Position numbers and translations under genes: made by a program | The notes under the pieces: model-generated | The model's input: the letters and a program-made list of their open reading frames with translations, nothing else | The model's database searches: none | What the model was told of the DNA's origin: nothing | Assembly (NCBI RefSeq): GCF_014633365.1 | Contig: NC_068349.1 | Location: 23,760,753 to 23,824,752, forward strand | Direction: 5' to 3' | Origin: Diospyros lotus | Taxonomy: Eukaryota; Streptophyta; Magnoliopsida; Ericales; Ebenaceae | DNA: 64,000 nucleotides | In this document: piece by piece, positions 11,558-24,107 of the stretch | Layout of the letters: each line of letters opens with the position of its first letter | Position numbering within the stretch: position 1 is the first letter of the stretch

Positions 11558-12595
11558 CCCACAACCTTTTCGATCGCTGCCACTACCTTAGATCGCCCCG
11601 AGCTCCACAACCCTCCACCACCTATATCTCCATCGCTCTTACTCTTGCTCTCTGTTGGTGGTCTGGTTGCTACAGTGCTCCCTCTACCACTTTCTCACTC
11701 TTGAGTTAGAATTCATGCAGCCAGCAGTCGTGATGGTGCATGACATATATTTCCTTGTGAGTGAAAAAGAATGGAATAGAATTTATATGGCACTAGTTTA
11801 GATTAGATGTTAATTGTGCAATGTGAAGAAAAGGCTTCTTTTGAGCTAAGCATAGATGACCTTGTGTTTTCATAATGATTCTCATGAATTGAATTGAAAA
11901 TGAAAATGAAACTCAAGATCCCACCCTTTGCACTATTTTTATATTTTTATAAATCTATATTTTTTTATCCCTTTAGAAACCTTCAATCTGCTTATTTTCT
12001 TTTCTTTTCCTCTTTTCGTTTCTGTGTATTCTCAGAAGAATTCCAATCTTTTCTTTTCAAATCTTGAAAGCCGAAAAAGTTGGAGGGGGAGAAACACACC
12101 ACACAATAATTATTCACTTTTCTTTATAGTACCCACCATTTTCTTGCTCGCTCTCGAACCCTCAACTCTTGATCCGTTCTATGGCCGTTGACTTTGGATA
12201 ACTCGGTGGTTGGAGGCCACTATCTAACTGCCCAGCACCCTTGCCTTTCTTGCTCTCGCTCACTACCATTGTAAGTTATCTCCTTTACTACTTTATTAGG
12301 TTTTGAGTTTCAGGCTTATAGGACTATCTCTCGGTGGTTGTGGTTGTGGCAAGAGATGTTTGAAGTAAAGAGGGAGTTGAAAAAAAAATCGAAGGGGAAA
12401 TGACCATGCCATGTATTTAGGGAAGTGACTACTTGTCTCTTTGACAATGTGATTGATGCTCAAAAATGCAAAAAATTGTTATATTTTTTATTACCTCCTA
12501 CTCCATTTGATCGACTTAAAATCTTCAGAATTGCTTGTTGCATCCAAAAAAAGGAAAAGAGATGAAAGGAATGATTAAACTCTCCAAAGGCATGA
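11558..12595. other. Unrecognised intergenic sequence
   Basis: No domain-bearing reading frame, RNA gene or clear repeat boundary is visible. The 87-residue frame at 11,928-12,191 is T-rich and featureless. Confidence 0.5.
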
Positions 12596-14350
12596 TTCAA
12601 AGAGGAAGAAAAGGCCAAGAAATGAAGGTGTTCTGATAAGAGTCAAAGCCATTCGAATGAGTCTTCAGAAGATATTCAAATATGGAGCAATTCAAATGGA
12701 AGCTAGTCAAACATTCGAATAAATCATTCAAGCATTCGAATATGCAAAATATTGAGAATGTATTCGGATAAGCTTGGCCCAATTCGAATAAGAAGTAACA
12801 AAAATCAAAAACTCCAGGTAAAATTGTGCATATCCGAATGAAGACCAAGTCATTCGAATGAGCTGAGAATGAGAAGAAATTTGGATAAACATATCGTATG
12901 GAAACAATGAAGATATATCCGAATGAAGACCAAGTCATTCGAAAGTAATTGAAGAAGAAAGAAAATCTATTCGAATAAGAAGCATCGCAAAAACTCCAAA
13001 TTCAAAAACTTCCCAAGACATCCGAATGCTATGAAGAAGTCAAGAGGAAAATTAGAAATCCATTCGAATGAAAGTACTGTTGCATTCAAATGACTGAGAA
13101 AATCACCGTGTAAGGAACAGTAAAGTGTGAAATTCATTCAAATAGGATTGAAGTTCATTCGAATGATGCAAGCTGCCAAAGAAAACTCAGCACGCATTCG
13201 AATATCTCTGCTAGCATATTCGAATGAGCATCCGAATAAAAAATCTAACATGCGCAAATAAACACGGTGCCTCTAAGGTAAATTCAACCAACTTTTTGAA
13301 CAACTTTTCATCAAGTGGTCCCCACTTCCATACGCCGTAAGCTTAAAAAGGAACCAACATTCTTTGGAATTAGGGGTTGGTGAGAGAGCAGAGGGTACTA
13401 AGAAAAATAACACAAAAAGACGAAGATCATTGGAAAGTAGGAAGTCTTTTCATTCTGTCTGCTTTTGTTCTTGTTTGTATTTTTTTTTACGAATAGCACT
13501 TCAGTTATCTTTCTTGTTCTTGCTAAGTTCTGAGCTTTTGTATTACAAGTCTTTTTTTTTACTTCTGTTTCAAGTTGTAGTTCGTTTCAATAATCAATAT
13601 AGCAATAGTTTATCCAATTCTTATCGTTTGATCCAATTTATTTTCTTTGTGAATCTCGTATTCATCCGTTGAGATTAGTTTTAGTCGTGTACTTCCCATG
13701 AAGATGTGTGGCTAATTTGATTCTTGGGTTAAGGCAAAGACGGTGCCCAAAGCCACTGATGAATCAATATAGCAGAACTCCAGATGTTAAAGTAGCCAAA
13801 GCAAAAGTAGTTTGGGAAATGTTATTAACGAAAACCTCAGGCTTGGATTGGTTCGTATGCCTAACTTAGAGTTCCCATGCCATGTATGGGGGTTGCTTGA
13901 CCTGAAAACGTTCTCATACCCAAGCCCTGAGCAATTATTTTGTCAAAACGTTATTTATACACTGACTTATGATAGCTGCTTAACATAGAGTCTCCATGCC
14001 AAGTATGGAGGTTACTTGAACAAGAGTTATCATAATCTCAGTAGTACATTTAATGGTTGAAAACCCAAGCTATTTGAGCTGCTAGTTACGTTACAAAAAG
14101 CTATATGGTAAATCAGTTGGGTTTGGCACTAGATCTGTCTTGACCCAAGAACCCTCCTTATTTAGATTATAGTCATATCATATTTAGTTTGATCTCATTT
14201 CATTATTTCGTTAATCAAAAGAACTGGTGTGGTTATCTCCTTCCATGAGTAATCTCCCTGTGAGTTGACCCAGTCTTGCCCGGAAAAATTACATATAAAT
14301 TTTCTGCTACAATCACACTCGTGCATTGGCGAGTCTAAACGCCTCATCCT
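12596..14350 (+). repeat. Old LTR-like relic with an ATTCGAAT motif array
   Basis: About 12,600-13,250 holds some twenty copies or near-copies of ATTCGAATG/ATCCGAATG, followed by a possible TATA region (CTTAAAAAGGAACC near 13,345). The tail near 14,240-14,350 (CCCTGTGAGTTGACCC..CTTGCCC, then CATTGGCGAGTCTAAACGCC) resembles the end of plant LTRs just before a primer-binding site. Two related segments near 13,858 and 13,978 share CCATGCCA.GTATGG. No coding domain is seen and the ends are not defined. Confidence 0.4.
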
Positions 14351-14634
14351 TTCTATGAACATAAATAATTGCTAAATCAGCTGAGTTAGTAAAAGAAAAA
14401 TACAAAAAGTGATAAATGCAGGGTGAGCGATGCAGCACAGTGGTTATGATGCATGTGAGGTGAGGCAGTATGGCATAGTTTTGAGGGAAAAAATATGTTG
14501 GCTATTTGACATTGTCCAACATTCAAAACTCATTTTAGCCATAGGATCAAAATGTATGTCTGATACATTTTAGACATTTTTAAAAATTGTTCAGCTTTTA
14601 TATATATATATATATATATATCAGTGAAGTCTTT
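14351..14634. other. Unrecognised sequence with a TA microsatellite
   Basis: This short A/T-rich stretch lies before LTR F. It contains a (TA)n run at about 14,599-14,621. No gene is seen. Confidence 0.5.
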
Positions 14635-14888
14635 TGTAACGATCCGCTCCCACCTATGGGCGCTACCAGTGAATAATTGTCCGGATTACTCACACACAAC
14701 ACCAAACTAATGCAGAGATGAACTATGTTTCATCGGGAAACGTCCTAGGTGGGGACTAGGCTTCGTCCCTCCATTCGCTTCACTCGAGGAGTCAGTCCCA
14801 AAACAATTAAAGAACCACAACAGAACGGAACCGAAAACCCGAGTGAGCTTCACCTTTCTTCAGCTCGTCTCACCACAAGCTAAAGGTG

Positions 14889-17065
14889 TGTAATACCTCA
14901 AATTTCTTGAGTGTGTTATAACTTAGGATTTCAGAAATATAAAAATTTTTCATATCACAATTGCTGTCATTCATCACACAATATCTCAAAAACCCTAATT
15001 TTCACCTTCTTAGCTTAACAAACCCAATAATCGAATAGCTAAGACAGGTGTTAAAATTTCAAACGCAGAAGCTAGATCAAACCTGATATGGTTCACACCC
15101 ATAATACTTTATTTATCATAAATAAAATTGTTCAAAATGTCTATAAAATGTATTACATGGACATTATCTCTCGCAAGTGATAACTAAACGTTTTAAACAT
15201 ATCCAAGACATACATAAGCTCGCACATAAATAAAGATATTCTAAACATGTTACAGATAGCAAATTAAACTTATTCTTCAGCTACCTCATTTCCCTCAGAG
15301 TCGTTTGTCGAACCTGGAACGTTTGAATATTCCAGGGACATAATCCAATTAGAAAATGAATCTTCTAGTGAGAAACTCCAAAAAACAGTTTATATCGATG
15401 CATGATTAGGTATAAAATGTATGAGAAGACAAGGAGAACTACTCCGAAGTGCCTCGTGAACACGTCAGCCTCCTCCAACAAGAGCTTTCTCAATGGCGCA
15501 TGCATAGCACCTCTCGAGAGGTCCCTAACATATCACTTCGGCCAGACTTCATAGAACTCATGCAAGCACCACATCCGTTGTTCCCTAGACTCACGGTCTT
15601 CCCCACGAGAGCCTTCTCGATGGCGCATGCATAGCGCCTCTCGGGGGATATCTGAATTTTGCCCTTAGCCACCAACAAATAAGTACAACAGTATGGCCTC
15701 ATTAATTTTATAAATGCAACAGTTAAAAAGGCCAATAGAATATATTTTTCAGAAAAATACATTTCATATATGCAACATGATTTTACGTAAGAGAATAATA
15801 AGAGTTTACGTATAAGAACTTCACAAAACATGTCTCATGCAATAGAAGTCTCTCATAAGAGAATAAAAAATAAGATTTGGAGTATAGGAGTCTCACCTTG
15901 TTGGTTTATCTCTTGGACTGTATAATTTCACAGCAAACGGCCTAGGTTTTTGCAGAAAACACACGTTTTGGTAAATCTAACCTCAAATATTTTTACATAG
16001 GGTTGATGGGCATTAAATTAGGGGCATAACTGGAAAATTTCATGGAAAAGTACCTCTCACACGCCCCGAAAAGGTGGCCCACACGCCTTCACGCGCAGCC
16101 ACTTCCGGCGCGCGTATATCACGTGCTGCCTACCAGATTCGGACAGCTTTGCGTCGTTTTTGTATTTTGGCCATATCTTCCTCGTTTTAACTCCGATTCG
16201 ACCTCCGTTTGAACCTACGCTACCCTATTTTTCCCCTCTACAGGATTATAAAAAAAGGACTTACCTCACCTTTTTACTGACTGATTTTGGCAAACTCCGG
16301 CAAAGGCTTGTAACTCCGACGAGGCTCGTTCTTCCCGGCTTCTCCTTCAATTTCTTCCCGCCTTCTTGCCGAACTTCCTCCTCTCTCTCTAGAGAAAGCT
16401 CCTCCTCTTAGAGTGACTCAACTCTCAAACTTGCTTAGAATGATTTGAGAACAACCCATGGTGCCTATTTATAGATTTCTTCAACCAATCACATTATGCC
16501 ATTTGTCATAATCTAAGCCATGGGCTCCAAAGACTCAAAGATATAATTGAATGGCTTTTGAAATCCAAAGCTAGAATGAATTTAACTTTTGAAATCCAAG
16601 CTATTTCCCCCAACTTCTCCCAAATAACATTTTGGCCTTTATTTCAAGTCCTTAACTTTAATATTTTCCCACATAAGCTCTTAATTTTATCCTTATTTCG
16701 TTTGGATTATTCTCTAATTATAATTACACCCTCAAATATCAAATTTATCAAGATACTTAAAATCTCAAAATTAATAACTCAAAATTACTCGATATGTACG
16801 ATTTCCCGAAGCCTCTTACCATCATTCGACTATTTTAGGCTACAACTTAGCTTAACCAAAATACTTTATCTGATTTAATTTCTTTCAGCATCATAAATCT
16901 CGCCTCGAGACGTTCGTAAAAAATATACCTTTGTCCTCAAGTATCTAAGCTCTAGGGCACTCCCTGCGACTGATTTGGTTACTTGTTGCCATTTCAAACA
17001 TATTTTTCGGTATTTTAAACTCACTTAAAATATGTGGCATCTTCACTAAAATATGGGGTATTATA
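14889..17065 (-). mobile_element. 3' LTR of A1
   Basis: It is 2,177 bp and runs on the plus strand from TGTAATACCTC to GGGGTATTATA. It aligns end to end with 21,923-24,107 and 59,940-62,112. Read in element orientation it starts TATAATACC rather than the usual TG. Inside is a pair of direct repeats about 120 bp apart (TGGCGCATGCATAGC near 15,494 and 15,620) conserved in all three copies. Confidence 0.9.
16464..16474 (-). promoter_or_regulatory. TATA box of A1 3' LTR
   Basis: On the minus strand this reads CTATAAATAGG, a strong plant TATA box, in a segment conserved in all three LTRs of the family. It probably directs transcription in the element's orientation. Confidence 0.6.
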
Positions 17066-17083
17066 TTCTCTCCCCCTTAAAAG
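17066..17083 (-). other. Polypurine tract of A1
   Basis: The minus strand reads CTTTTAAGGGGGAGAGAA immediately before the 3' LTR. This is the plus-strand priming site and fixes the LTR start at TATAATACC. Confidence 0.85.
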
Positions 17084-17182
17084 AATTTCGAACATGAAAT
17101 TTGAAACATACTCGAAATTATTAAAGGTTAAATAATTATTACATTATGGAATACAATTTTTGGAAGAAAATACAAAAATTTC

Positions 17183-18454
17183 CTACTCTATTTCCATTTC
17201 CTCGAACAGATGAGGATATTTCTTCCTAATTGTTTCCTCAAGTTCCCACATTGCCTCGTCATCCGAGTGCTTTCCCCATTGAACCTTCACTAACGGGATC
17301 TCTTTATTTTGCAACACTTGAGTCCGGCGATCTAAAATTTTGCTCCAGGTGACTCTGGGTAGGTGAAGTCATTCCTTAGCTTAATTGTCTCCACCCGAAC
17401 TCCGAGGGTTGGATCTGGCACATGCCTTCAAAGTTGGGTGATGTGGAACACATTATGAATCTCGGATAAGCTAGGCGGAAGCTCCAATCGATAGGCCAAA
17501 GGTCCGACTCTTTCCACAATCGGATATGGTCCTATATACCTTGGCTTCAGCTTTCCTTCACCGCTTCCACGCGTCACCAAATGCTGGGGTGACACCTTGA
17601 GATACATTAGATCCCCTACCTTGAACTCTAGATCCCTTCTTCTTTGATCAGCATAGGATTTTTGTCGACTTTGCGCAGCTCGAATCCTCTCTTAGATTAT
17701 TTGAATCTTATCGATAGTCTATTGCACAAGCTCAGGCCCCAATTCTGTCGTTCCCCTACTTCGGTCCAACAGATAGGCGACCGACACTTTCTTCCATACA
17801 AAGCCTCATATGAAGCCATCTCGATGCTGTTGTGGTAACTGTTGTTGTATGCGAATTCTACCAATGGCAGATGCTTCTCCCAATTTCCTCCAAAATCAAG
17901 GGCACAGGATCTCAACATATCTTCGTTTGAATAGTCATCTCTGATTGCCCGTCAGTCTGAGGGTGATAAGCCGTACTCAATTTCAGCTGAGTCCCAATGC
18001 ATTCCTGCAAACTCTCCCAAAACCTCGAGGTGAACCTCGGGTCCCGATCTGAAACTATACTTACCGGCCTACCATGGAGTCGTACGATTTCCTTAACATA
18101 TTGCTTTGCTAATTTTCGTACTGGTTGACCCATCCTTGTAGGCAAGAAATGCGCTGACTTTGTCAACCTGTCTACCACTACCCAAATGACATCATAGCCC
18201 CTTCGACTCTTTGGAAATCCTATCACGAAATCCATCGTAATATGTTCCCATTTCCACTCAGGAACTTCCAAAGGTCTTATTAACCCTACGTGTTTCTGGT
18301 ACTCAATCTTTATCCTTTGGCATATATCACATTGTTCCACCCTCCTAGCCATGCTGGCCTTCATCCCAGGCCACCAGTAGATTTCCCAAAGATCTTGATA
18401 CATCTTCGTAGCACCCGGTTGCACGGTATACTTAGCTCTGTGGTCTTCATCCAA
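17183..18454 (-). pseudogene. A1 integrase and C-terminal chromodomain
   Basis: The integrase part shows the HHCC-type zinc region ending CDICQRIK, then the catalytic core with TMDFVIGFP (first Asp), SDRDPRFTS (second Asp) and HPQTDGQSE (Glu), all between about 17,912 and 18,454. The frame breaks near 17,912. Downstream come a GPY-like region and a chromodomain at about 17,186-17,343 with PLVKVQWGKHSDDEAMWELE, which would steer integration to modified histones. The stop is TAG at 17,183-17,185. The chromodomain identifies the chromovirus clade. Confidence 0.85.
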
Positions 18455-18465
18455 AATTTTCTACC

Positions 18466-20231
18466 TCAACTCCTGAAGGTTTGGCATGTACACTCTACCT
18501 CGAAACCTGAGAATGCCATTTCGCATCTCAAAATCCAAACTTTGGGTTGGCCTTGCTCATCTACCCATAAACGTATACGCCAGTCACTCCTACTAGCCTC
18601 ACGTATCTCGGTCTCCAGATCCAGCCAAACTGCCAGGCCAACTACTTGGGTAGAAGATCCCTTCAGCACTACACTCACCGTCATCAGGCTAAAAGCCTCA
18701 ATCAGCAACCACTCCTGGGTCATCAACCCGGCCATAACAGTAGGCACTATCTTGCTCAAAGCATCAGCTACCACATTGGCACGCACCGGGTGATACAAAA
18801 TGGTGCAATCGTAGTCCTTCAGGAACTCCATCCATCGTCACTGCCTCATGTTTAACTCTTTCTGCGAGAACACATACCTTAGACGTTTGTGGTCTGTGAA
18901 TATATCGAACGTCTCTCCATATAGGTAGTGCCTCCATAGCTTTAGAGCATATACCACCGCTGCCAGTTCCAAGTCATGCGTTGGATAGTTCACTTCGTGC
19001 CTCTTCAACTGGCATGACCATATGCGATCACCCGACGATGCTACATCAGTACACAACCCAAACCAACCTTCGAGGCATCGGTGTATACAATATATCCACC
19101 GGGCCCACTAGGCATTGCTAGCATAGGTGCCGAGGTCAGTTTGTCCTTAAGCTCTTGAAAGCTTTCCTCGCACTTGGCAGTCCATTTGAACTTAACCTCC
19201 TTTTGTATGAGCTTCGTCATAGGTGCAGCTATCTTCGAAAATCTTTCCACGAATCTTCGATAGTAGCCTGCTAATCCCATAAAGCTTCGCACTTCGGTCA
19301 TGCATGTCGGCTATTTCCATCCTCGAATAGCCTCAATCTTCGCTGGATCCACTGAGATTCCTTCGGCTGAGATCACATGCCCAAGAAATGCCACTTGGGA
19401 TAGCCAGAACTCGCACTTCGAGAACTTGGCATACAATTGGTGTTTCCTGAGAGTTCCTAACACTATTCTCAAGTGCTCCTAGTGGTCACTCTCATTTGAA
19501 GAATACACCAATATATCATCTATGAAAACGATCACAAACCTATCCAGGTAGGGCTTGAACACCCTATTCATAAGATCCATAAACGCTGCTGGAGCGTTAG
19601 TTAATCCGAATGGCATTACAAAATACTCAAAATGGCCATACCTCGACCGAAATGTCGTCTTCGGAACATCACCTGGTTTAATTCTCAGCTGATAATATCC
19701 GGATCTCAAATCGATCTTTGAGAACACCTTCGCTCCCTGTAGTTGATCAAACAACACGCATATCCTTGGGAGCAGATACTTGTTCTTTACAGTGGCCTTA
19801 TTTAGTGACGATAGTCAATGCACATTCTTAGACTCGTATTTCTTCTTTACAAATAGCACTGGTGCGTCCCATGGCGACGTGCTTGGCCTAATGAACCCCT
19901 TATCAGTTAACTCCTGTAGCTGACTCTTCAATTCTTTCATCTCTGCCAGAGCCATTCGGTATGGCAGAATTGATATCGACTGGGTTCCTGGCACTAACTC
20001 AATTGAGAACTCGATTTCTCGAGGTGGAGGTAGTCCCGATAATTCTTCCGGAAACATGTCCTCATATTCTCGTACCACTCGCACCTCCTTGAGTTCGGTA
20101 TCTCTCTTTCTTCTAACTGAGCGTAAGCTATGAATCCATGAGCTCCTCGACTCAGCAACTTCACTACCTTTATTGCTGAAATCATCTTTCCAACGTCGGG
20201 GTTGCCTTGCCCCTGAAATTTGACCCATCAT
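18466..20231 (-). pseudogene. A1 reverse transcriptase and RNase H
   Basis: The RT fingers and palm are recognisable: [14 protein letters not shown] near 19,680-19,725, [20 protein letters not shown] near 19,565-19,625 and the active-site box FIDDILVYS near 19,500-19,527 with both aspartates kept. RNase H follows, with [11 protein letters not shown] near 19,060-19,095, then [16 protein letters not shown] and [10 protein letters not shown]. The region is broken into at least six separate open stretches by stops and small indels. Confidence 0.88.
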
Positions 20232-21747
20232 CCCTCTGGTTTTCTTATGGTCATTATCTTCCTACGACAGTCTATATTAGCGTCGTACTTGGACAAGAAG
20301 TCCATACCTAAGATTATGTCGAAGTCATATACTTCTAACAGAATCAGATTAGCCTGGAACTGAACATTACTCAGGCTAATTTCGCATCCCCTCACCATTT
20401 CTGAGGACTTCATACTCTTACCCATAGGTGTCGAAATCACCATAAGACACCCATAACTCGATTTCTGCTCTCAAACTTCTAGCCAAAGCATGCGATATAA
20501 AAGAATGAGTAGACCCTGGATCTATCAATGCATTCACAGGAGTATCCAAAATGAAGAGAGTACCTTGGATAGCTGCAGGATTCGCCTCTACGTCCTCCTT
20601 AGTTAAGTTATAGACTCGCCCCTATCTGGTCTCCTTTCCCTCTTTAATCCTTAGCGGTTGCTCTTTCTTCTTCGGGCAATTCCTCGAGATGTGCCTGTGC
20701 TGGTTGCAATTGTAGCAAATCACATTCACTGGTGCTATTGCTATGGCCTTACCTTTTTGGACCATTCCCTTCGATTAATTTCTGGAAGTATGCCCGGGCT
20801 GTCCACAAGTGTAACAGACAATGCTTTAGCTATCGCACCTCTTGCTCGGGTGCCACTTATTGCATTTAAAGAATGCCTTGCCCTTTTTCATGATCTTCCC
20901 ATCCCAAGGACCCATAGTCGAATGGGATTTCTTTGATTGTCCTCTAGTTTGAACAGTTGTGGCCTTTAGTTCTGCCACCCGCGTCATATTCTCCTCGGCC
21001 ATCATAGCTTTGAAAACTATATCTGCGTAAGACTCACGTGGACTAAGCTCATCAGCTGTTGAAATTCAATTTGCAAGCCGTGTAAGAATTTTCATCCCTT
21101 ATCTACATCGTCCATCCCGTACAACAGCATATACTTGATTAATCGCCAAAATTTAGCCTCGTATTGCGCAATTGACATATTTGGCCCTTAGCGTAAGCTC
21201 ATAAACTCTCGAGTTCTAGCCAACTTCCAGCAAGTGGGAAGGAATTTCTCATTGAATAGTTCCTTAAACCATTCTCACAACATCTGGGGTGCTTCCCCTA
21301 ATTCTACGTCTGTCGCTGACCCTTGAGATCCTGTTCGGTTAGGTATCGCTTGCTGCATAGACCTCCACCATTAAGCAGCTTCCTCTTCCAGTATATAGGT
21401 TGCACACTCGACCTTGTCCTCATTTAGGATTCTCAATCTTTGTAGGATCTTCTTGGTCTGGTCCAACCAGTATTCACTGATTGCGGGGTCATCTGTCGGT
21501 TTTCCTCGAAACACTGGCGGGTTTTGTCATAGATACCTCTCCAAAGCATCCACTCTTCTTTACTTGGGTTGCAACTCTAAAATTCGCCCAGCCATGCCTT
21601 CTAGGATTCTCTCGATCCTATCAATCCGGCCTTCACCGAGGTCATCTCGTGCATCTCTTTGACTTCCACACCACCTCCTGGGTGCGGGTTGGTGTTGCTT
21701 TCTTCTCTATTGCCTCTCTCACACCCGTTCCTTCTTGTATTCACCAT
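20228..21747 (-). pseudogene. A1 gag and protease
   Basis: ATG at 21,745-21,747 starts MVNTRRNG, a common start for Tekay Gag. Much of the capsid region contains stops. Two CCHC zinc knuckles remain near 20,670-20,825: one is CYTCGQPGHTSRN, whose last Cys is lost to a stop, and the other is CYNCNQHRHISRNC. The protease motif LIDPGSTHSFIS lies near 20,500-20,535, with the catalytic Asp present and the usual D-S/T-G altered to D-P-G. In this clade gag and pol form one frame, so the polyprotein would have spanned 17,183-21,747. Confidence 0.8.
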
Positions 21748-21903
21748 CTGGCAATAAGACAGGGCGATCTATTAAATCATCATGGCATGGCACAATTCAA
21801 TTTGAATAAGCAACAAGAGTATGCCACTAAATATTTCAAAAATCCTAACCTAATTCCCAAAACTTACGGTGGCTTTATCTAGCCACATGCAAACTTTTCC
21901 TTA

Positions 21904-21920
21904 GGTTCGCTCTGATACCA
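21904..21920 (-). other. Primer-binding site of A1, initiator tRNA-Met
   Basis: The minus strand reads TGGTATCAGAGCGAACC, complementary to the 3' end of plant initiator tRNA-Met, two bases inside the 5' LTR. Confidence 0.9.
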
Positions 21921-21922
21921 AC

Positions 21923-24107
21923 TGTAACATCCCAAATTTCTTGAGCGTGTTATAACTTAGGATTTTGGGAATATAAAAATTTTTCATATCACAATCACTG
22001 TCATTCATCACACAATATCCCTAAACCCCTAATTTTCACCTTCTCAGCTTAACAAACCCAATAATCGAATAGCTAAGACAGGTGTTAAAATTTCAAATGC
22101 GGAAGCTAGATCGAACCTGATATGGTTCACAACCATAATGCTTTATTTATCATAAATAAAATCGTTCAAGACGTCTACAAAATGTATTACATGGACATCA
22201 TCTCTCGCAAGTGATAACTGAACCTCTTAAACATATCCAAGACATACATAAGCTCGCACATAAATAAAGATATTCTAAACATGCTACAGACAACAAATTA
22301 AACTTATTATCCAGCTACCTCAATTCCCTTAGAGCCGTTTGTCGAATCTGGTACATTTGAATATTCTAGGGACATAGTCCAATTAGAAGATGAATCTTCT
22401 AGTGAGAAACTAAAAAAAAAAAAAAAATAGTTTATATCGATGCATGATCAGGTATAAAATGTATGAGAAGACAAGAAGAACTACTCCGAAGTGCCTCGTG
22501 AACACGTCAGCCTCCTCCAATGAGAGCTTTCACAATGGTGCACATATAACGCCTCTCAGGAGGTCCCTAACCATGTCACTTCGGCTCGACTTCATAGAAC
22601 TCATGCAAGCACCGCATCCGTTGTTCCTTAGACTCACGGTCTTCCCCACGAGAGCTTTCTCGATGGCGCACGCATAGTGCCTCTCGGGGGATATCTGACT
22701 TTTGCCCTCGGCCAACAACAAATAGGTACAACAGTATGGCCACACGAATTTTATAAATGCAACAGTTAAAAGACCAATAGAATATATTTTTCAGAAAAAT
22801 ACATTTCATATATGCAACATGATTTCATGTAAGAGAATAATAAGAGTTTACGTATAAGAACTTCATGAAACATGTCTCATGTAATAGAAGTCTCTCATAA
22901 GAGAATAAAAAATAAGATTTGGAGTATAGGAGTCTCACCTTGTTGGTTTATCTCTTAGACGGTATAATTTCACAGCAGACGGCCTAGGTTTCTGCAGAAA
23001 ACACACATTTTGGTTAATCTACCTCAAATATTTTTACATAGGGTTGAGGGGCATTAAATTAGGGGCATAGCTGGAAAATTTCATAGAAAAAGGACCTCTC
23101 ACGTGCCCTGGGAAGGTGGCCCACGCGCTTTCACAGGTAGCCACTTCCGGCGCGTGTATCTCATGTGTTGTCTACTAGATTCGGACAACATTGTGTCGTT
23201 TTCGTATTTCGGCCATATCTCCTTCGTTTTAACTCCGATTCCGTTTGAACCTACGCGACCCTCTCTTCCCCCTCTACAGGATTATAAAAAAAAAATGGAC
23301 TTACCTCACTTTTTTTCTAACTGATTTTGGCGAACTCCGACAAAGGCTCGTAACTCCGACAAGGCTCGTTCTCCTCGGCTTCTGTTTTAATTTCTTCTCG
23401 CCTTCTTGCCGAACTTCCTCCTCTCTTTCTCTAGAGACAGCTCCTCATCTTAGAGTGCCTCAACTCTTAAACTTGGTTGGAATGATTTGAGAACAACCCA
23501 TGGTGCCTATTTATAGATTTCTTCAACCAATTACATTATGCCATTTGTCACAATCTAAGCCATGGACTCTAAAGACTCAAAGATATAATTGAATAGCTTT
23601 TGAAATCCAAAGCTAGAATGAATTTAACTTTTGAAATCCAAGCTAATTCCCCCAACTTCTCCCAAATAACATTTTAGCCTTTATTTCAAGTCCTCAACTT
23701 TAATATTTTACCACATAAGCTCTTAATTTTATCCTTATTTCATTTGGATAGTTCTCTAATTACAATTACACCCTCAAACATCAAATTTATTGAGATACTT
23801 AAAATCTCAAAATTAATAACTCAAAATTACTTGATATGTATGATTTCCCGAAGCCTCTTACCATCATTCGGCTATTTTAGGTTACAACTTAACTTAACCG
23901 AAATACTGTCTCTGATTTAATTTCTTTCAGCGTCATAAATCTCGCCTCAAGACGCTCCTCAAAAATATACCTTTGTCCTCAGGTATCTAAGCTCTAGGGC
24001 ACTTCCTGCGACTGATTTGGTCACTTGTTGCTATTTTAAACATATTTTTTGGTATTTTAAACTCATTTAAAATACGTGGCATCTTCACAAAAATATGGGG
24101 TATTATA
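21923..24107 (-). mobile_element. 5' LTR of A1
   Basis: It is 2,185 bp and pairs with the 3' LTR at 14,889-17,065, differing by scattered substitutions and small indels (for example a longer A run near 22,411-22,427). A TATA box equivalent to the one in the 3' LTR is at 23,506-23,516 on the minus strand (CTATAAATAGG). Confidence 0.9.

Larger units (their letters stand above)
14889..24107 (-). mobile_element. Chromovirus A1 (Ty3/gypsy, Tekay type), structurally complete, coding-dead
   Basis: This 9.2-kb element has both LTRs, a polypurine tract, a primer-binding site and a gag-pol frame ending in a chromodomain, all on the minus strand. It is flanked by an exact TSD, AGGTG, at 14884-14888 and 24108-24112. 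Domain order is Gag with zinc knuckles, protease, RT, RNase H, integrase, chromodomain, which with an initiator-Met primer site fits Tekay chromoviruses. Numerous stops and frameshifts break the frame, so this copy could move only with proteins from another copy. Confidence 0.92.

Noticed and set aside
21904..21920. tRNA-Met gene
   Set aside because: Only the primer-binding match of 17 bases is present; no cloverleaf surrounds it.
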